From CALBPI01 sp942491885 (GTDB taxonomy: Bacteria; Pseudomonadota; Gammaproteobacteria; Steroidobacterales; Woeseiaceae), in the NCBI GenBank assembly GCA_942491885.1, contig CALOCQ010000003.1, positions 186,001-250,000 on the forward strand: a stretch of DNA of 64,000 nt, given 5' to 3'. A program made the translations under genes and the position numbers. Positions 44,613 to 53,715 of this stretch are shown piece after piece; position 1 is the stretch's first letter, and each line of letters opens with the position of its first letter. A model generated the notes under the pieces. The model saw only the letters and a program-made list of their open reading frames with translations, did no database searches and was not told the origin of the DNA.

Positions 44613-46159
44613 TCTGTTTCGGGCAATGTTTGCGGCACAGCATCGTCGATGGGCGTGTCGCTATTGGCCGCGCTGTCGCCCGCGTTTACAGGGTTGCCGT
44701 CGACGGCGCGTTGGCTTCTGACGCGCTCGATATAGATTCGGTCACTTTCTGACAGCCGGCTCTGATTGAAGCGGTAGTCATGGCGGTAGCTAACTCCGTC
44801 AAAAACGACCGTCTTGCCATTACGGATGGCAGGCCGGTACAGAAACCGTCTAACGCTGCGGACTACATCGGATTCCATCAGTCCTGGTGGCTCGCTGTTC
44901 GTTGTAACGACGTTTATTGGCTTACCAAATGCATTTACAGAGAAACTGACTTCTACAAAACCGCGGTCCGGCATCGCGGTTGCGACATTCGCCGTTGGCT
45001 TGAAATTCTTGTCATAAATTGTGCGGATCGGCGTACGAACGATAGGTTCCGGGCGCGCTAATATTTCGTCGCGCCATAGGTGTAGCGACGGAGTCGCGTC
45101 GGCTATTTCCCATGCTTCCTGATAGGCCAGCCTGGCCTTGCGCGACTCTCCCGCATAGATCATCCAGTCGCCGGCACGGGTAAGCGTGTTGGTGAGTACA
45201 TCGGGACGCTCCGCGCCATTGGCTCTGGCGACTCCGATTGCGCGCACAACCGCACGCTGTCCGTCGTAAATGAGCTCCAGGTTCTGTTCCACCGAGTTAA
45301 AGACCTTGCTGTTGTCCCGCTGGCCCGGCGCTGCGAAAGCCATTTCGATCAACGGGTCGATCAACTGAATGGCGTCGGGACCGTTTTGCTCAATAAGGAG
45401 TCGCTGGACAAGTTTGTAGTCGCGTCTCGCGTCGTCAACCTGCCCGATTTTTGCATACCAACGTGCGCGGTCGAGCACCATGTCAACATACTGATCGGAG
45501 CCGCGCGAGTATCGTCGTTGCTGTAGCCGGTACAGGTTGTTCTGGATCGAGGTCGCGCGATCGATATCGGTCAGGAAATAATGTGTCTGACTGAGTGCTG
45601 CCAGATCCGCGATCTGCTCAAGATTGTTCGGGCCGCTGTTGACATGCGAGATATGGATCGCCCGCTCATATAGGGGGATTGCCCTGCCCATTTCATTCAG
45701 TGCAATGTTGGCACTAGCGAGCCCCCGCAAAGGGTTTATCAGGCGTGGCGAAACGATGCTGTTTTCGGCGACTTCATGCACACGGATAGCATTTCTGAAA
45801 TTATCGCGTGCCACGGCATGCGCGCCGGTTTGCGCTTGTACAATGGCCAGATTAGTCAGCGCCTGAGCCAGGCGATGGTCGGTATCCCCCCACAGGTTGA
45901 CACACAGCGCGACGATTTCCTTGGCATTCACTAGCGCAGCTTCATCGTCGCTACCGAGATTTTGCCGGAAGTCAGTCTGCGCCCGGGCCAGAGCCGCACC
46001 GGTGTCAGTTGCAGCTTCCGCCTCGGTGAGAAGGATAATCTCAGGCACGGCGTCGTTGGCTGCGGCCATTACAAATGTTGGCACGAAAAATAGCGCCAAC
46101 AGCCCAATACTCAGGCTGCGCAGAATCATCATTTGGCGATCACGTATCATTGATGTCAT
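44609..46159 (-). CDS. TPR protein with C-terminal TonB-like domain
   Basis: 516 residues. Signal peptide (LRSLSIGLLALFFVPTFVMAA). Residues about 60-330 are TPR-like helices (RLAQALTNLAIVQAQTGAHAVARDNFRNAI, INPLRGLASANIALNEMGRAIPLYERAI). Residues about 395-470 form a TonB C-terminal-like domain (RGFVEVSFSVNAFGKPINVVTTNSEPPGLMESDVVRSVRRFLYRP). It has no N-terminal ExbB-binding anchor beyond the signal, so it is probably a soluble periplasmic protein with protein-protein roles rather than a true TonB. It follows the second paralogue directly: its ATG overlaps that reading frame by four bases. Confidence 0.85.
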   Translation of the reverse strand: MTSMIRDRQMMILRSLSIGLLALFFVPTFVMAAANDAVPEIILLTEAEAATDTGAALARAQTDFRQNLGSDDEAALVNAKEIVALCVNLWGDTDHRLAQALTNLAIVQAQTGAHAVARDNFRNAIRVHEVAENSIVSPRLINPLRGLASANIALNEMGRAIPLYERAIHISHVNSGPNNLEQIADLAALSQTHYFLTDIDRATSIQNNLYRLQQRRYSRGSDQYVDMVLDRARWYAKIGQVDDARRDYKLVQRLLIEQNGPDAIQLIDPLIEMAFAAPGQRDNSKVFNSVEQNLELIYDGQRAVVRAIGVARANGAERPDVLTNTLTRAGDWMIYAGESRKARLAYQEAWEIADATPSLHLWRDEILARPEPIVRTPIRTIYDKNFKPTANVATAMPDRGFVEVSFSVNAFGKPINVVTTNSEPPGLMESDVVRSVRRFLYRPAIRNGKTVVFDGVSYRHDYRFNQSRLSESDRIYIERVRSQRAVDGNPVNAGDSAANSDTPIDDAVPQTLPETD

Positions 46160-46635
46160 TGCAATTGCCTGGTGCTTTCGCTACTGGTATCGGAGGGAAG
46201 TTTACTGTTATTGCTGCTCACATCAGGTGTTGCTATGTCGCCCTGATTGTTCTGGTCAGTAGCACCTTGCTCGGCGGCCGCTTCGGCAAGCGCCGCGTCT
46301 ATTTCGGCGCGCGTGAGTTTCACAAAAGCCTTGCTGCGATCTGACAGCGCTCCGGCGTCATAGCGAAATTCATGGCGGAAATTCATATCATGATATTCGA
46401 CCAACTCACCGTCGCGATACGCGGGACGGAAAACAAAACGGCGCAGGCTTCGGGTGACATGGGTATCCATCAGTCCTGCCGGCTCGCTGTTGATGCGCCG
46501 AATATTAAACGGTTTGCCAAACTCATTGACGTCGAACCGCACGTCGACGTACCCCGTGTCTCTATAGATTTTCTCATCAACCCCGAGAGCGTTGCCTTGG
46601 TGATCGAATACGCGCTCTATATCGGGCCTGATCAC
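46156..46635 (-). CDS. C-terminal TonB-like half of a frameshifted TPR/TonB-C paralogue
   Basis: 160 codons from a GTG at 46635. The in-frame sequence is open upstream to about 46690 (PDSGLADLHEALYGKPVAVIRPDIERVF) and aligns without gap to residues 347 onward of the neighbour. The domain GYVDVRFDVNEFGKPFNIRRINSEPAGLMDTHVTRSLRRFVFRPAYRDG matches the TonB C-terminal-like domain of the gene downstream. The N-terminal TPR half is the upstream frame 46685-47752. Thus this is the second half of one protein separated by a +1 shift, or a gene that has become split. It overlaps the next gene start by four bases. Confidence 0.7.
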   Translation of the reverse strand: MIRPDIERVFDHQGNALGVDEKIYRDTGYVDVRFDVNEFGKPFNIRRINSEPAGLMDTHVTRSLRRFVFRPAYRDGELVEYHDMNFRHEFRYDAGALSDRSKAFVKLTRAEIDAALAEAAAEQGATDQNNQGDIATPDVSSNNSKLPSDTSSESTRQLQ

Positions 46636-46684
46636 TGCAACGGGCTTGCCGTATAACGCTTCATGTAAGTCTGCGAGACCAGAG

Positions 46685-47752
46685 TCAGGCTTGAACGAGC
46701 TCCCATGCTTCCCGATAGGTCATACGTGCGTTTCTGGTTCGACCGGCAATCATTAACGAATCCGCCTGTCGGGTGAGGGTGCGGAGCAATAACTCCGGTC
46801 TCGCCTCAGCGTGAAGGCGCGCGATCCGGGCGGCGCGTGCAATGGCACGCCGTCCTTCCTGGACGCCCGTGTAGGTCAATGAAGTAGTGTTATTCGCCTG
46901 ACGCGGCGCGACAAAACCCAGTTCGAGCAGGGGCTCGACCAAACGGACATCGTCCGGGCCATAGTTCTCGCTAAGTGTTCGCTCGACACGACGAAACAAC
47001 AGGGTTGCCTCGTAAAAGTTATCGGTGCGTGCATACCATCTCGCACGGCGTAGCTGGGCATCCACAAATTGGTCCGAATCTTCCGTGTATTTGCGCTTCT
47101 GAAGCCAGAAAATGTTGTCCTGGATATCGTTCGCATCACTTATCTTATTCCTAAAGAAATAAACACGGCTGAGTGCCTCAAGGATCGGTAGCTGATCGAG
47201 ATTGTACGGTCCGTCGTTGACATGCAAAACGTGGATCGCACGTTCAAATACCTCGATCGCAAGGTCTTTGTTGTTCAGTGCCAAGTGGGACGTCGCGAGT
47301 CCGCGCAGGGGGTTTGTCAGGATAGGCTCAACAATACTGTTGGTCGCAACTTCCGATATCCGTATTGCTGAGACGAAGTTGCCGCGCGCGGCGCTGTGCT
47401 CACCGATGTTGCCCTGCGCAATCGCGAGGTTGGTCAACGCCTGTGCGACGCGCAGATCGGCATCACCCCACAGTTCAACGCTGAGCGCTACGACCTGCTT
47501 TGCTGCCTCAAGCGCTTGCGTGTCGTCCTCGCCGAGGCTATCCCGATATGCGTCCAGCGAGGCTGTCAGTTGTTGGCCGGTCGGCGTTGCCAGCTCGTCG
47601 GCGTTCATCTCGATGAGTTCCGGCAGCGCCGGTGCGAATTGCGCCATCGCGGGGGGCGCCAGGGTCGCGGACAGGAGCGCGGCGCAGAGCCAGCTCATAA
47701 ATAGCGCCCAGCGGCTTTCAGCGGGTCGTTTCAACAGGTTGTTCCTATTCAT
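46685..47752 (-). CDS. N-terminal TPR half of a frameshifted TPR/TonB-C paralogue
   Basis: 355 residues from MNRNNLLKRPAE, the start supported by a following signal peptide (FMSWLCAALLSATLAPPAMAQ); the in-frame ATG at 47908 would enter the divergent gene. The TPR region is clearly paralogous to the downstream gene (LRVAQALTNLAIAQGNIGEHSAARGNFVSAI; LTNPLRGLATSHLALNNKDLAIEVFERAI). It stops at a TGA in YREAWELVQA, exactly where the neighbour reads YQEAWEIADA and continues. Removing one base at this TGA (GCC-TGA-C) restores the frame, giving ELVQADSGL and the TonB-like half. Pseudogene, sequencing error or regulated shift cannot be told apart here. Confidence 0.78.
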   Translation of the reverse strand: MNRNNLLKRPAESRWALFMSWLCAALLSATLAPPAMAQFAPALPELIEMNADELATPTGQQLTASLDAYRDSLGEDDTQALEAAKQVVALSVELWGDADLRVAQALTNLAIAQGNIGEHSAARGNFVSAIRISEVATNSIVEPILTNPLRGLATSHLALNNKDLAIEVFERAIHVLHVNDGPYNLDQLPILEALSRVYFFRNKISDANDIQDNIFWLQKRKYTEDSDQFVDAQLRRARWYARTDNFYEATLLFRRVERTLSENYGPDDVRLVEPLLELGFVAPRQANNTTSLTYTGVQEGRRAIARAARIARLHAEARPELLLRTLTRQADSLMIAGRTRNARMTYREAWELVQA

Positions 47753-47906
47753 GTGCACAACGATAGTATATTCGGCCTGTCGGGTGTTTGCGTTGTTCAC
47801 GTGCCAGACCAAGTATAGACATTTGTCGGCACACTTGGTTTCACCATTACGGTAATTCGTTCGTGTTGCTTCGCCCTTCGGATGCGACCTAAACTGGAGA
47901 ACAGAC

Positions 47907-49427
47907 ATGAGTATCTTTCGGGTTGACGCGCTTCATGCGGCATTTCTTGCTGTGTTGCTGGCGCCCGCCGCGGTGCAGGCCGAAATGGCCGTGACGATCT
48001 ACAGCAAGGCCACGCCGGGGGCTGTTAATCCGGAGCTCTACCGGCCGACGCCGGGTCGCGGCGATTACACGGCAACGACACTGCCCGGCTACGCGATTGT
48101 CCGTGATGGCAGGCAGATTACGCTGCCTGCCGGTCGCAGTAGTTTTGCGCTGGCCGACGTCGCCGCGCTGATCGACCCGACTACGGTCAGGTTTGAGTCA
48201 CTCACGGATCCCAAAGGCACGCGCGTTATCGAGCAGGACTTTCGCTTCGACCTGGTCAGCACCGATAAATTGTTGCAGCGCTACCTCGGCGAGCCAATCA
48301 CCGTCGAACAGGCACTCGGCGATGGGGTGAAAACGGTAAGCGGCAACTTGCTAAGCACGGAAGGCGGCCTGATCCTGCAGCAGGCCGATGGCAGCGTCGA
48401 GATTGTTACGAGCTGGCAAGGCATCTCGCTCAGTGAGCTGCCGGGTGGCCTGATGACACGCCCGACACTGGTCTGGGATATCGATGCGCGCCGCTCCGGC
48501 AAGCACGATGCGCGGATCAGTTATGAGACCGCCGGCGCTACCTGGTGGGCGGACTACAACCTTAACTGGGCGCCCGGCGCGGACGAGAACAAAGGCACGC
48601 TGAGTGTCGCCGCATGGGTCAGCATCATTAATCGCACAGGCACGGCGTTCGCCGACGCGCAGCTAAAACTGATCGCGGGTGACGTGCAGCGCGCGAGTAG
48701 CTCGGTCGAGCCAATGCGGGCCGCGATGGTGCGCGGTCTGGCAATGGCGGAAGACGCCGCGGGCTTTGAGGAAAAGGCGTTCTTTGAGTTTCATCTGTAT
48801 ACCCTGGGTCGCACGACCACGGTGCCTGACAATGCCACCAAGCAGATCGAGCTATTCCCGCAGGTCGAGTCTGTGCCCGCTACCAAGCGGTTGGTCTACA
48901 ACGGCTTCCCGTTCGGTCGCCAGACCGGATTCGGCGTTCAGGACGGTAATTTCGGTACCCAGAGCAACAGCAAGGTCGACGTCTATATCGAGTTTGTAAA
49001 TCGAAAAGCAGATGGTCTCGGCATGCCGCTGCCGGCCGGTCGGATTCGTATCTCACAGGTTGATAAGGCCGACGGCACGCTCGAGTTTATCGGCGAGGAT
49101 GTTATTGATCACACGCCGCGCAACGAAGATGTGCGTATCCGTCTCGGTGCGTCGTTTGATGTCGTTGGCGAGCGCAAGCAGACGCGCTATGAGATCGATT
49201 CACGGGCACGCTGGATCGAGGAGGAGATTGAGGTCACGCTGACGAACCGCAAAGACACGGCGCAGGCAGTCAGTGTCGCCGAGCCGCTTTATCGCTATGC
49301 CAACTGGACGATCAGCGAGCAGTCCGACAAGTACAAAAAGATCGACTCGCGCATGGTGCATTTCGACGTCACGGTGCCGGCCGATGGCAAGAAGACGATC
49401 CGCTACAAGGTGCGTTATACCTGGTAG
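47907..49427 (+). CDS. DUF4139 domain-containing secreted protein
   Basis: 506 residues with a signal peptide ending AAVQAEM. The DUF4139 signature is seen from about 190 on (PTLVWDIDARRSGKHDARISYETAGATWWADYNLNW) with mainly beta structure, a mid-protein charged loop, and the C-terminal IDSRARWIEEEIEVTLTNRKDTAQAVSVAEPLYRYANWTI domain. Periplasmic or surface exposed; the family has no known activity. It begins inside the distance to the divergent TPR paralogue, 154 bases from its start. Confidence 0.85.
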   Translation: MSIFRVDALHAAFLAVLLAPAAVQAEMAVTIYSKATPGAVNPELYRPTPGRGDYTATTLPGYAIVRDGRQITLPAGRSSFALADVAALIDPTTVRFESLTDPKGTRVIEQDFRFDLVSTDKLLQRYLGEPITVEQALGDGVKTVSGNLLSTEGGLILQQADGSVEIVTSWQGISLSELPGGLMTRPTLVWDIDARRSGKHDARISYETAGATWWADYNLNWAPGADENKGTLSVAAWVSIINRTGTAFADAQLKLIAGDVQRASSSVEPMRAAMVRGLAMAEDAAGFEEKAFFEFHLYTLGRTTTVPDNATKQIELFPQVESVPATKRLVYNGFPFGRQTGFGVQDGNFGTQSNSKVDVYIEFVNRKADGLGMPLPAGRIRISQVDKADGTLEFIGEDVIDHTPRNEDVRIRLGASFDVVGERKQTRYEIDSRARWIEEEIEVTLTNRKDTAQAVSVAEPLYRYANWTISEQSDKYKKIDSRMVHFDVTVPADGKKTIRYKVRYTW

Positions 49428-49433
49428 CCGGGT

Positions 49434-50102
49434 TTAGCCAAGCAGTGCCACAGCCAGCAGGGTGGCGCATACGGCGGTCGTCAGGATGGTGCGCAACGTG
49501 CGGTACCAGTGCGGGTAGCGGACCCACGCGCGCCCTCGCTCCCACGCATACCACGCGATGAAACCGCCAATGAACAGCCATAGTCCGACAGGTGCGCCAA
49601 CTGCCAGCGCCAGCCACGCGACAAGCGCCGGAACAACACTGCCGGCCAGCAACAGGGGCCGCCCATCTGCGGCGTCTGTGGCTAAAGCGATGCCCCAGTG
49701 CACGGCACCGACAAAACTCAGTATGGTTGCCGCATACGCCAGCAGCAGCGTCATCGGCCGCAGCGGGGCGATGTCCACTCCGACGATTAGCGCAACAGCC
49801 AGCGCGACAAACGGCAGCAGCCCGCCGAGCCCAAGCGCATAGGCGAGCCGTGCCTGTGGATCAGCGGCATGCCGGGAGAGGTGTTGGCGCAGTTCGGGTT
49901 CGCCGCCAATGAATGCATCATCGACAAAAATCATCGGCAGACTCGACCATTGGTGTTGCTGCTTCATGTCGGCGAACTTCTCGCGCTGCCCGGCGCTGCC
50001 CATCGGCATTTGCTCGATGGTGCAGCTCAGTCCATGGCGCGCCAATAGCGTTTCAACCGGCCGCTGGTCGGTGGCGCTGCTGACGAAGACGCGAATGTCC
50101 AT
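49434..50102 (-). CDS. Cys-less glutaredoxin-like / DUF3429 membrane fusion protein
   Basis: 222 residues. Residues 1-75 look like a glutaredoxin/SH3BGRL thioredoxin fold: beta strand IRVFVSSATD, cis-Pro loop LPMIFVDDAFIGGEPEL. The position of the redox CxxC (after the first strand) reads SSATDQ, with no Cys; one Cys remains elsewhere (residue 27). From about 85 a DUF3429 membrane domain follows, with helices around ALGLGGLLPFVALAVALI, LLAYAATILSFVGAVHWGIAL and two further pairs. DUF3429 proteins are uncharacterised; here a probable non-catalytic Grx-like domain is fused in front. Confidence 0.82.
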   Translation of the reverse strand: MDIRVFVSSATDQRPVETLLARHGLSCTIEQMPMGSAGQREKFADMKQQHQWSSLPMIFVDDAFIGGEPELRQHLSRHAADPQARLAYALGLGGLLPFVALAVALIVGVDIAPLRPMTLLLAYAATILSFVGAVHWGIALATDAADGRPLLLAGSVVPALVAWLALAVGAPVGLWLFIGGFIAWYAWERGRAWVRYPHWYRTLRTILTTAVCATLLAVALLG

Positions 50103-50120
50103 CTGGCGATTCCGCTTGTG

Positions 50121-50960
50121 CTAGTCGTTGGCGCCGTGTTGATGGATGTGAACGTCGCGTTGCGGATAGGGAATCGAGACGCCGACTTCGTCGAGCTTCT
50201 CTTTGATGCCCTGGATCAGCGCCCAGCGCGTGGGCCAGTACTCGCTCGTACTTACCCACGGGCGCACGACAAAATTGACGCTCGAGTCGCCGAGGCTCTC
50301 AACAGCGACCACAGGTGCCGGTTCTGCGAGTACCCGCGATTCCGCACTGATGACATCGTTGATCGCTTTCTGGGCGACTTTCAGGTCATCGTCATAGCCG
50401 ACGCCGATGATCAGGTCGATGCGCCGCGTGTCGTGTGCCGAGAAGTTAGTGATCGGACCTGAGGTGACGTTCGAGTTGGGGATAACTACTTTTCGGTTGT
50501 CCGGAGTCGTCAGGATGGTGTTGAAAATGGTAACCGCCTCAACCGTGCCTGCGCTGCCACCGGCATCGATATAGTCGCCTGCACGATAAGGACGGAAGAA
50601 GATGATCAATACGCCGGCAGCGAAGTTAGCCAATGAGCCCTGCAGCGCGAGGCCGACGGCGAGGCCGGCGGCACCCAGTACGGCGATCAGTGATGTCATT
50701 TCGACGCCAAGCTGATTCAGCGCTGCCAGTACGACGACGAGTGTCAGCAGAACGCTGACAATATTGGCGAGGAACGTCTGCAGCGTTTTATCCATGCCGA
50801 TGCGGTCCATAACCTTGCGCAGGCCGGACAGCATGATGCGCACGATAATGCGACCAATAATAAAGATCGCCAGCGCACTGATAATCTTGATGCCAAACTC
50901 CACGCCGATGGTCTGGAGCTTTGCCGTCAGTGCGTCGTAATCGAAATTCAGGTTTTCCAT
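50121..50960 (-). CDS. mscS: Small-conductance mechanosensitive channel (MscS family)
   Basis: 279 residues from MENLNFDYD. Three N-terminal membrane helices; the pore-lining TM3 with the Gly/Ala pattern is seen in VLGAAGLAVGLALQGSLANFAAGVLIIFFRPY, followed by the beta domain DYIDAGGSAGTVEAVTIFNT with NRKVVIPNS and the C-terminal alpha/beta domain ending RDVHIHQ. It opens under hypo-osmotic shock to release solutes. Size matches E. coli MscS (286). Alone on its strand, 18 bases from the Grx-like fusion. Confidence 0.94.
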   Translation of the reverse strand: MENLNFDYDALTAKLQTIGVEFGIKIISALAIFIIGRIIVRIMLSGLRKVMDRIGMDKTLQTFLANIVSVLLTLVVVLAALNQLGVEMTSLIAVLGAAGLAVGLALQGSLANFAAGVLIIFFRPYRAGDYIDAGGSAGTVEAVTIFNTILTTPDNRKVVIPNSNVTSGPITNFSAHDTRRIDLIIGVGYDDDLKVAQKAINDVISAESRVLAEPAPVVAVESLGDSSVNFVVRPWVSTSEYWPTRWALIQGIKEKLDEVGVSIPYPQRDVHIHQHGAND

Positions 50961-51028
50961 GGTGCCTCGCAAATAGCGGTATTTATAGGTAAATCAGACG
51001 CGCGATTGTACGGGTTTGCGCTTATCGA

Positions 51029-51931
51029 TCAAGCCGCGGCATCAATCGCGGCGGGCTTGGAGGGCTTTGCGGTGAGCGCCAGCACGTTGCCGGTTACAGC
51101 GACCAACAGTCCGGCTACGGCGAGCGGCGTCCACACGTAGTCTTCGAAAACCGTGGATATCAGCAGCGCAACGACCGGCAACATGACACTGGTATAGGCA
51201 GACTTCGCGGCACCGATCCGCTCGATCAGCGTCAGGTAAAAGCCGAACGCGACGGCCGTACCGGGAATCGCAAGAAACAACAGCGAACCGATGTAGGCGG
51301 GTTGCCAGTCGATGATGAACGGTTGCTGCGTGGCAATCGCAAATACGCCTGAACACAGCGCGCCGATCGCCATGCCCTGCGCGTTAACGGCGACGACCGG
51401 CAGCTTGCGCCTCGTATTGCGAATCGCGGCCATGTTGCCGAGAGAAGCCATGTAGGCACCGATCAGCACCAGTCCGATGCCTTTGACCGTATCGTCACGC
51501 AAAGACAGCGCACGAATCTCCGGCCAGAACATCAGCATGATGCCGGCGAGTGAAAACAGGCCTGCGAACATCGCCATCGGCTCGATGCGGGTGCCAAAGA
51601 ACAGTCGCTCGTTGAGCACGTTCATCAGCACCAGCGACGTGAATAACACGGCGATCAGGCCGCTGGTGACGAACTGCGTGCCGCTGTAGACAAAATAGTA
51701 GTTCGCCGAGAACATGAATATGCCCTGCAGCGCAACGCCGGGCAGATCGGCACGCGTGATCGCGAGCCGGCGACCGCGGATCAGCGCGAAGATGACCAAC
51801 GCGACGGCGGCGATAGAAAAACGATAGACCAGTGACACCTGTGGCGGCACGATGCCGAGCTGGAATTTGATCATGATCCAGGTCGATCCCCAGATGATGA
51901 CTGTCGCCGCGTAGATGAGCGCCGTCGGCAA
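51029..51931 (-). CDS. EamA-family DMT permease
   Basis: 300 residues, ten helices, two EamA repeats (helix 1 IYAATVIIWGSTWIMIKFQLGIVPPQ; second half SLGNMAAIRNTRRKLPVVAVNAQGMAIGALCSG and TPLAVAGLLVAVTGNVLAL). Family members export amino acids, nucleosides or drugs. It is distinct in sequence from the EamA permease at 43698. Starts two bases after the stop of the upstream royal-jelly-family gene, so the two are probably cotranscribed and may handle related chemistry, but no substrate is indicated. Confidence 0.88.
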   Translation of the reverse strand: MPTALIYAATVIIWGSTWIMIKFQLGIVPPQVSLVYRFSIAAVALVIFALIRGRRLAITRADLPGVALQGIFMFSANYYFVYSGTQFVTSGLIAVLFTSLVLMNVLNERLFFGTRIEPMAMFAGLFSLAGIMLMFWPEIRALSLRDDTVKGIGLVLIGAYMASLGNMAAIRNTRRKLPVVAVNAQGMAIGALCSGVFAIATQQPFIIDWQPAYIGSLLFLAIPGTAVAFGFYLTLIERIGAAKSAYTSVMLPVVALLISTVFEDYVWTPLAVAGLLVAVTGNVLALTAKPSKPAAIDAAA

Positions 51932-51933
51932 CC

Positions 51934-53058
51934 TCAGCGACCGGGAAGGCCGTCGTTGCCGGGGCGAACGCGAAAGATGCGGTAGGGTTGCGCCGCTTCA
52001 ACGGCGTCACCGGATTGCAGCAGATATGCGGGCAGCGCGCTGTCTGCGATGTACAGCCAACCATCCGGCCCGAAAGACAGGGCGTCGGGCCAGCGTATGT
52101 CACGCGACTCGACCAGCGTTCGTAAACGTCGATCACTGCCGACACGCATGACCGCGTGATGTTCGACGTCGGTGATGTAGATATTGCCGTCCATATCCAC
52201 AGACAGGCCGTCGCTCAGAGGCTTGCTGCTATATCGCTCGATGCTTGCTGCCAATGACATAGCGTCTAATGTCGGGTCCGCAAGCTTTGCCAGCGGGACA
52301 CGAAACAACCCATCGTGCGACATTGCCGCGAAGTAGACCCACTCACCGGCAGGGTCCAGCACGATACCGTCGACACCGGGCATGAGTGAAATCAGCCCGC
52401 CGAAAAATTGCATGGTCCGGTAAGAGTTTTCTATGCGCCAGCCCTGCGACGTCACCGAAGGGTCGCCCTCTAAGACGCGGCGGGCCGATTGTGTTGCCAC
52501 ATCGTAAACAACCAATGCGGGGCGTTTACGCAAGAAACTCACGTCGGCGATGACGATGGTATTGCCGTCGTCGCTGACGACCAGATCCTGCAGGAACGAG
52601 CCGAGCGGAGCAGTCGCGCTGTCAAAGTCGTGCTCGTGCAGCAGCGCGCCGTTTTCGGTGTCAAACGCGCGCAGTCGCGCGCCGCCGGCGCCATGGTTGC
52701 CGGGATCAATGGTCCACAGCCGGTTCTGACGGTCGATTGTTACGCCAAGCACTGTTGCGAATATGACCTGTTGCGCACGACCGTCGGGAAACGGCAGTGC
52801 GACGCCGTCCCGATAGCGCAACAGCTTGTTGCCCTGCGGTCGCGATTCCGGGTGCACGGTGAAAAAGATATCCCCGTTAGCGGCAACCGCGACGTTACCG
52901 ATTGGTTCCGGATAGCTGACGGCCACCTCGATGGCCTCGTTGTCCAGCAGGGGCGTCCCGGTGACGCCCGGATAGCTGTTACCGCCGCCATAGATCACGC
53001 GAACGATAAGGAGCAGCACGGCAAGTGCGGCCGCAAACCACAACAGAACTCGGGTCAT
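51934..53058 (-). CDS. Major royal jelly protein (MRJP/Yellow)-family beta-propeller, anchored
   Basis: 374 residues with an N-terminal signal/anchor (VLLWFAAALAVLLLIVRVIY). The rest is a beta-propeller of the MRJP/Yellow type: GVTIDRQNRLWTIDPGN, SFLQDLVVSDDGNTIVIADVSFLRKRPALVVYDV, DGIVLDPAGEWVYFAAMSHDGLFRVP and SFGPDGWLYIADSALP. Insect relatives bind amines; in bacteria the family is uncharacterised, though related SMP-30 and gluconolactonase propellers are lactonases. Cotranscribed with the EamA permease by position. Confidence 0.82.
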   Translation of the reverse strand: MTRVLLWFAAALAVLLLIVRVIYGGGNSYPGVTGTPLLDNEAIEVAVSYPEPIGNVAVAANGDIFFTVHPESRPQGNKLLRYRDGVALPFPDGRAQQVIFATVLGVTIDRQNRLWTIDPGNHGAGGARLRAFDTENGALLHEHDFDSATAPLGSFLQDLVVSDDGNTIVIADVSFLRKRPALVVYDVATQSARRVLEGDPSVTSQGWRIENSYRTMQFFGGLISLMPGVDGIVLDPAGEWVYFAAMSHDGLFRVPLAKLADPTLDAMSLAASIERYSSKPLSDGLSVDMDGNIYITDVEHHAVMRVGSDRRLRTLVESRDIRWPDALSFGPDGWLYIADSALPAYLLQSGDAVEAAQPYRIFRVRPGNDGLPGR

Positions 53059-53079
53059 TACAGGACTACCTTGAACGGG

Positions 53080-53715
53080 TTATGCATGATCGTGCAAGCG
53101 CAGGAACTGGTCAACGCAACGTGCGACATGCGCCTGCTTTTCGGTTTCGTCGATAACGGTCAGATGGCGCATCAGGCGACGCTTAAGATAATGCGACTCG
53201 ACCAGGCACAGAAAGTCGCTGGCGGCTTGTTGCGGGTCATTGATCTGGCACGCGCCACATTCGGTGCTGGCGGCGAAATAGTTCGAGATGGCCTTGATGG
53301 TCGCTTCCGGACCGGTCTCCCAGAAACTGCAGGCGAGCTTTGGAAACGCGGTTGTCTCGGCGATTAACAGGCGATACATCGAGACCACATCCTCGTCGCA
53401 GAGCAGATCCAGGAAGCGACGACCGGTAGTGGTCAACACCTCGCGCACCGGCATGTCCGGCGTAAAGTCCTGCATATCCATGCCGTAGTGGCGGATTTTG
53501 CCGAGAATGCACTCGCGAAACAGCTCGTCCTTGTTGGCAAAGTGCGAATAGACGGTTTGTTTGGATACGCCGGCGGCGTTGGCAATGGCGTCCATTGACG
53601 TGCGCTCATAGCCCTCACTCAGGAAGTGGCCGGTGGCGGCGCCCATGATCGCGAGCCGCTTGCTGTCGCTCTTGGGCCGGCCGGCCCTGCTTGGCGCGGG
53701 AGTATTTATTATCAA
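53080..53715 (-). CDS. TetR-family repressor divergent from an RND efflux operon
   Basis: 211 residues. The first ATG-like start in frame is a TTG at 53713-53715 (encoded MIINTPAPSRAGRPK); stronger starts are lacking. HTH domain: LSEGYERTSMDAIANAAGVSKQTVYSHFANKDELF (about 33-67). The C-terminal region with RRFLDLLCDEDVVSMYRLLIAETTAFPKLACSFWETGPE is of the AefR-like/TetR type. Divergent from the adaptor gene of an RND pump, so it is probably its repressor. The TTG start lies inside one of two repeated sites in the intergenic region. Confidence 0.85.
   Translation of the reverse strand: MIINTPAPSRAGRPKSDSKRLAIMGAATGHFLSEGYERTSMDAIANAAGVSKQTVYSHFANKDELFRECILGKIRHYGMDMQDFTPDMPVREVLTTTGRRFLDLLCDEDVVSMYRLLIAETTAFPKLACSFWETGPEATIKAISNYFAASTECGACQINDPQQAASDFLCLVESHYLKRRLMRHLTVIDETEKQAHVARCVDQFLRLHDHA

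Noticed and set aside
46680..46700. RF2-like programmed +1 frameshift at GCC-TGA-C
   Set aside because: The upstream purine-rich sequence is about 12 bases from the stop instead of three, and the P-site codon does not favour slippage, so a programmed event is not supported; still possible as mutation or error.
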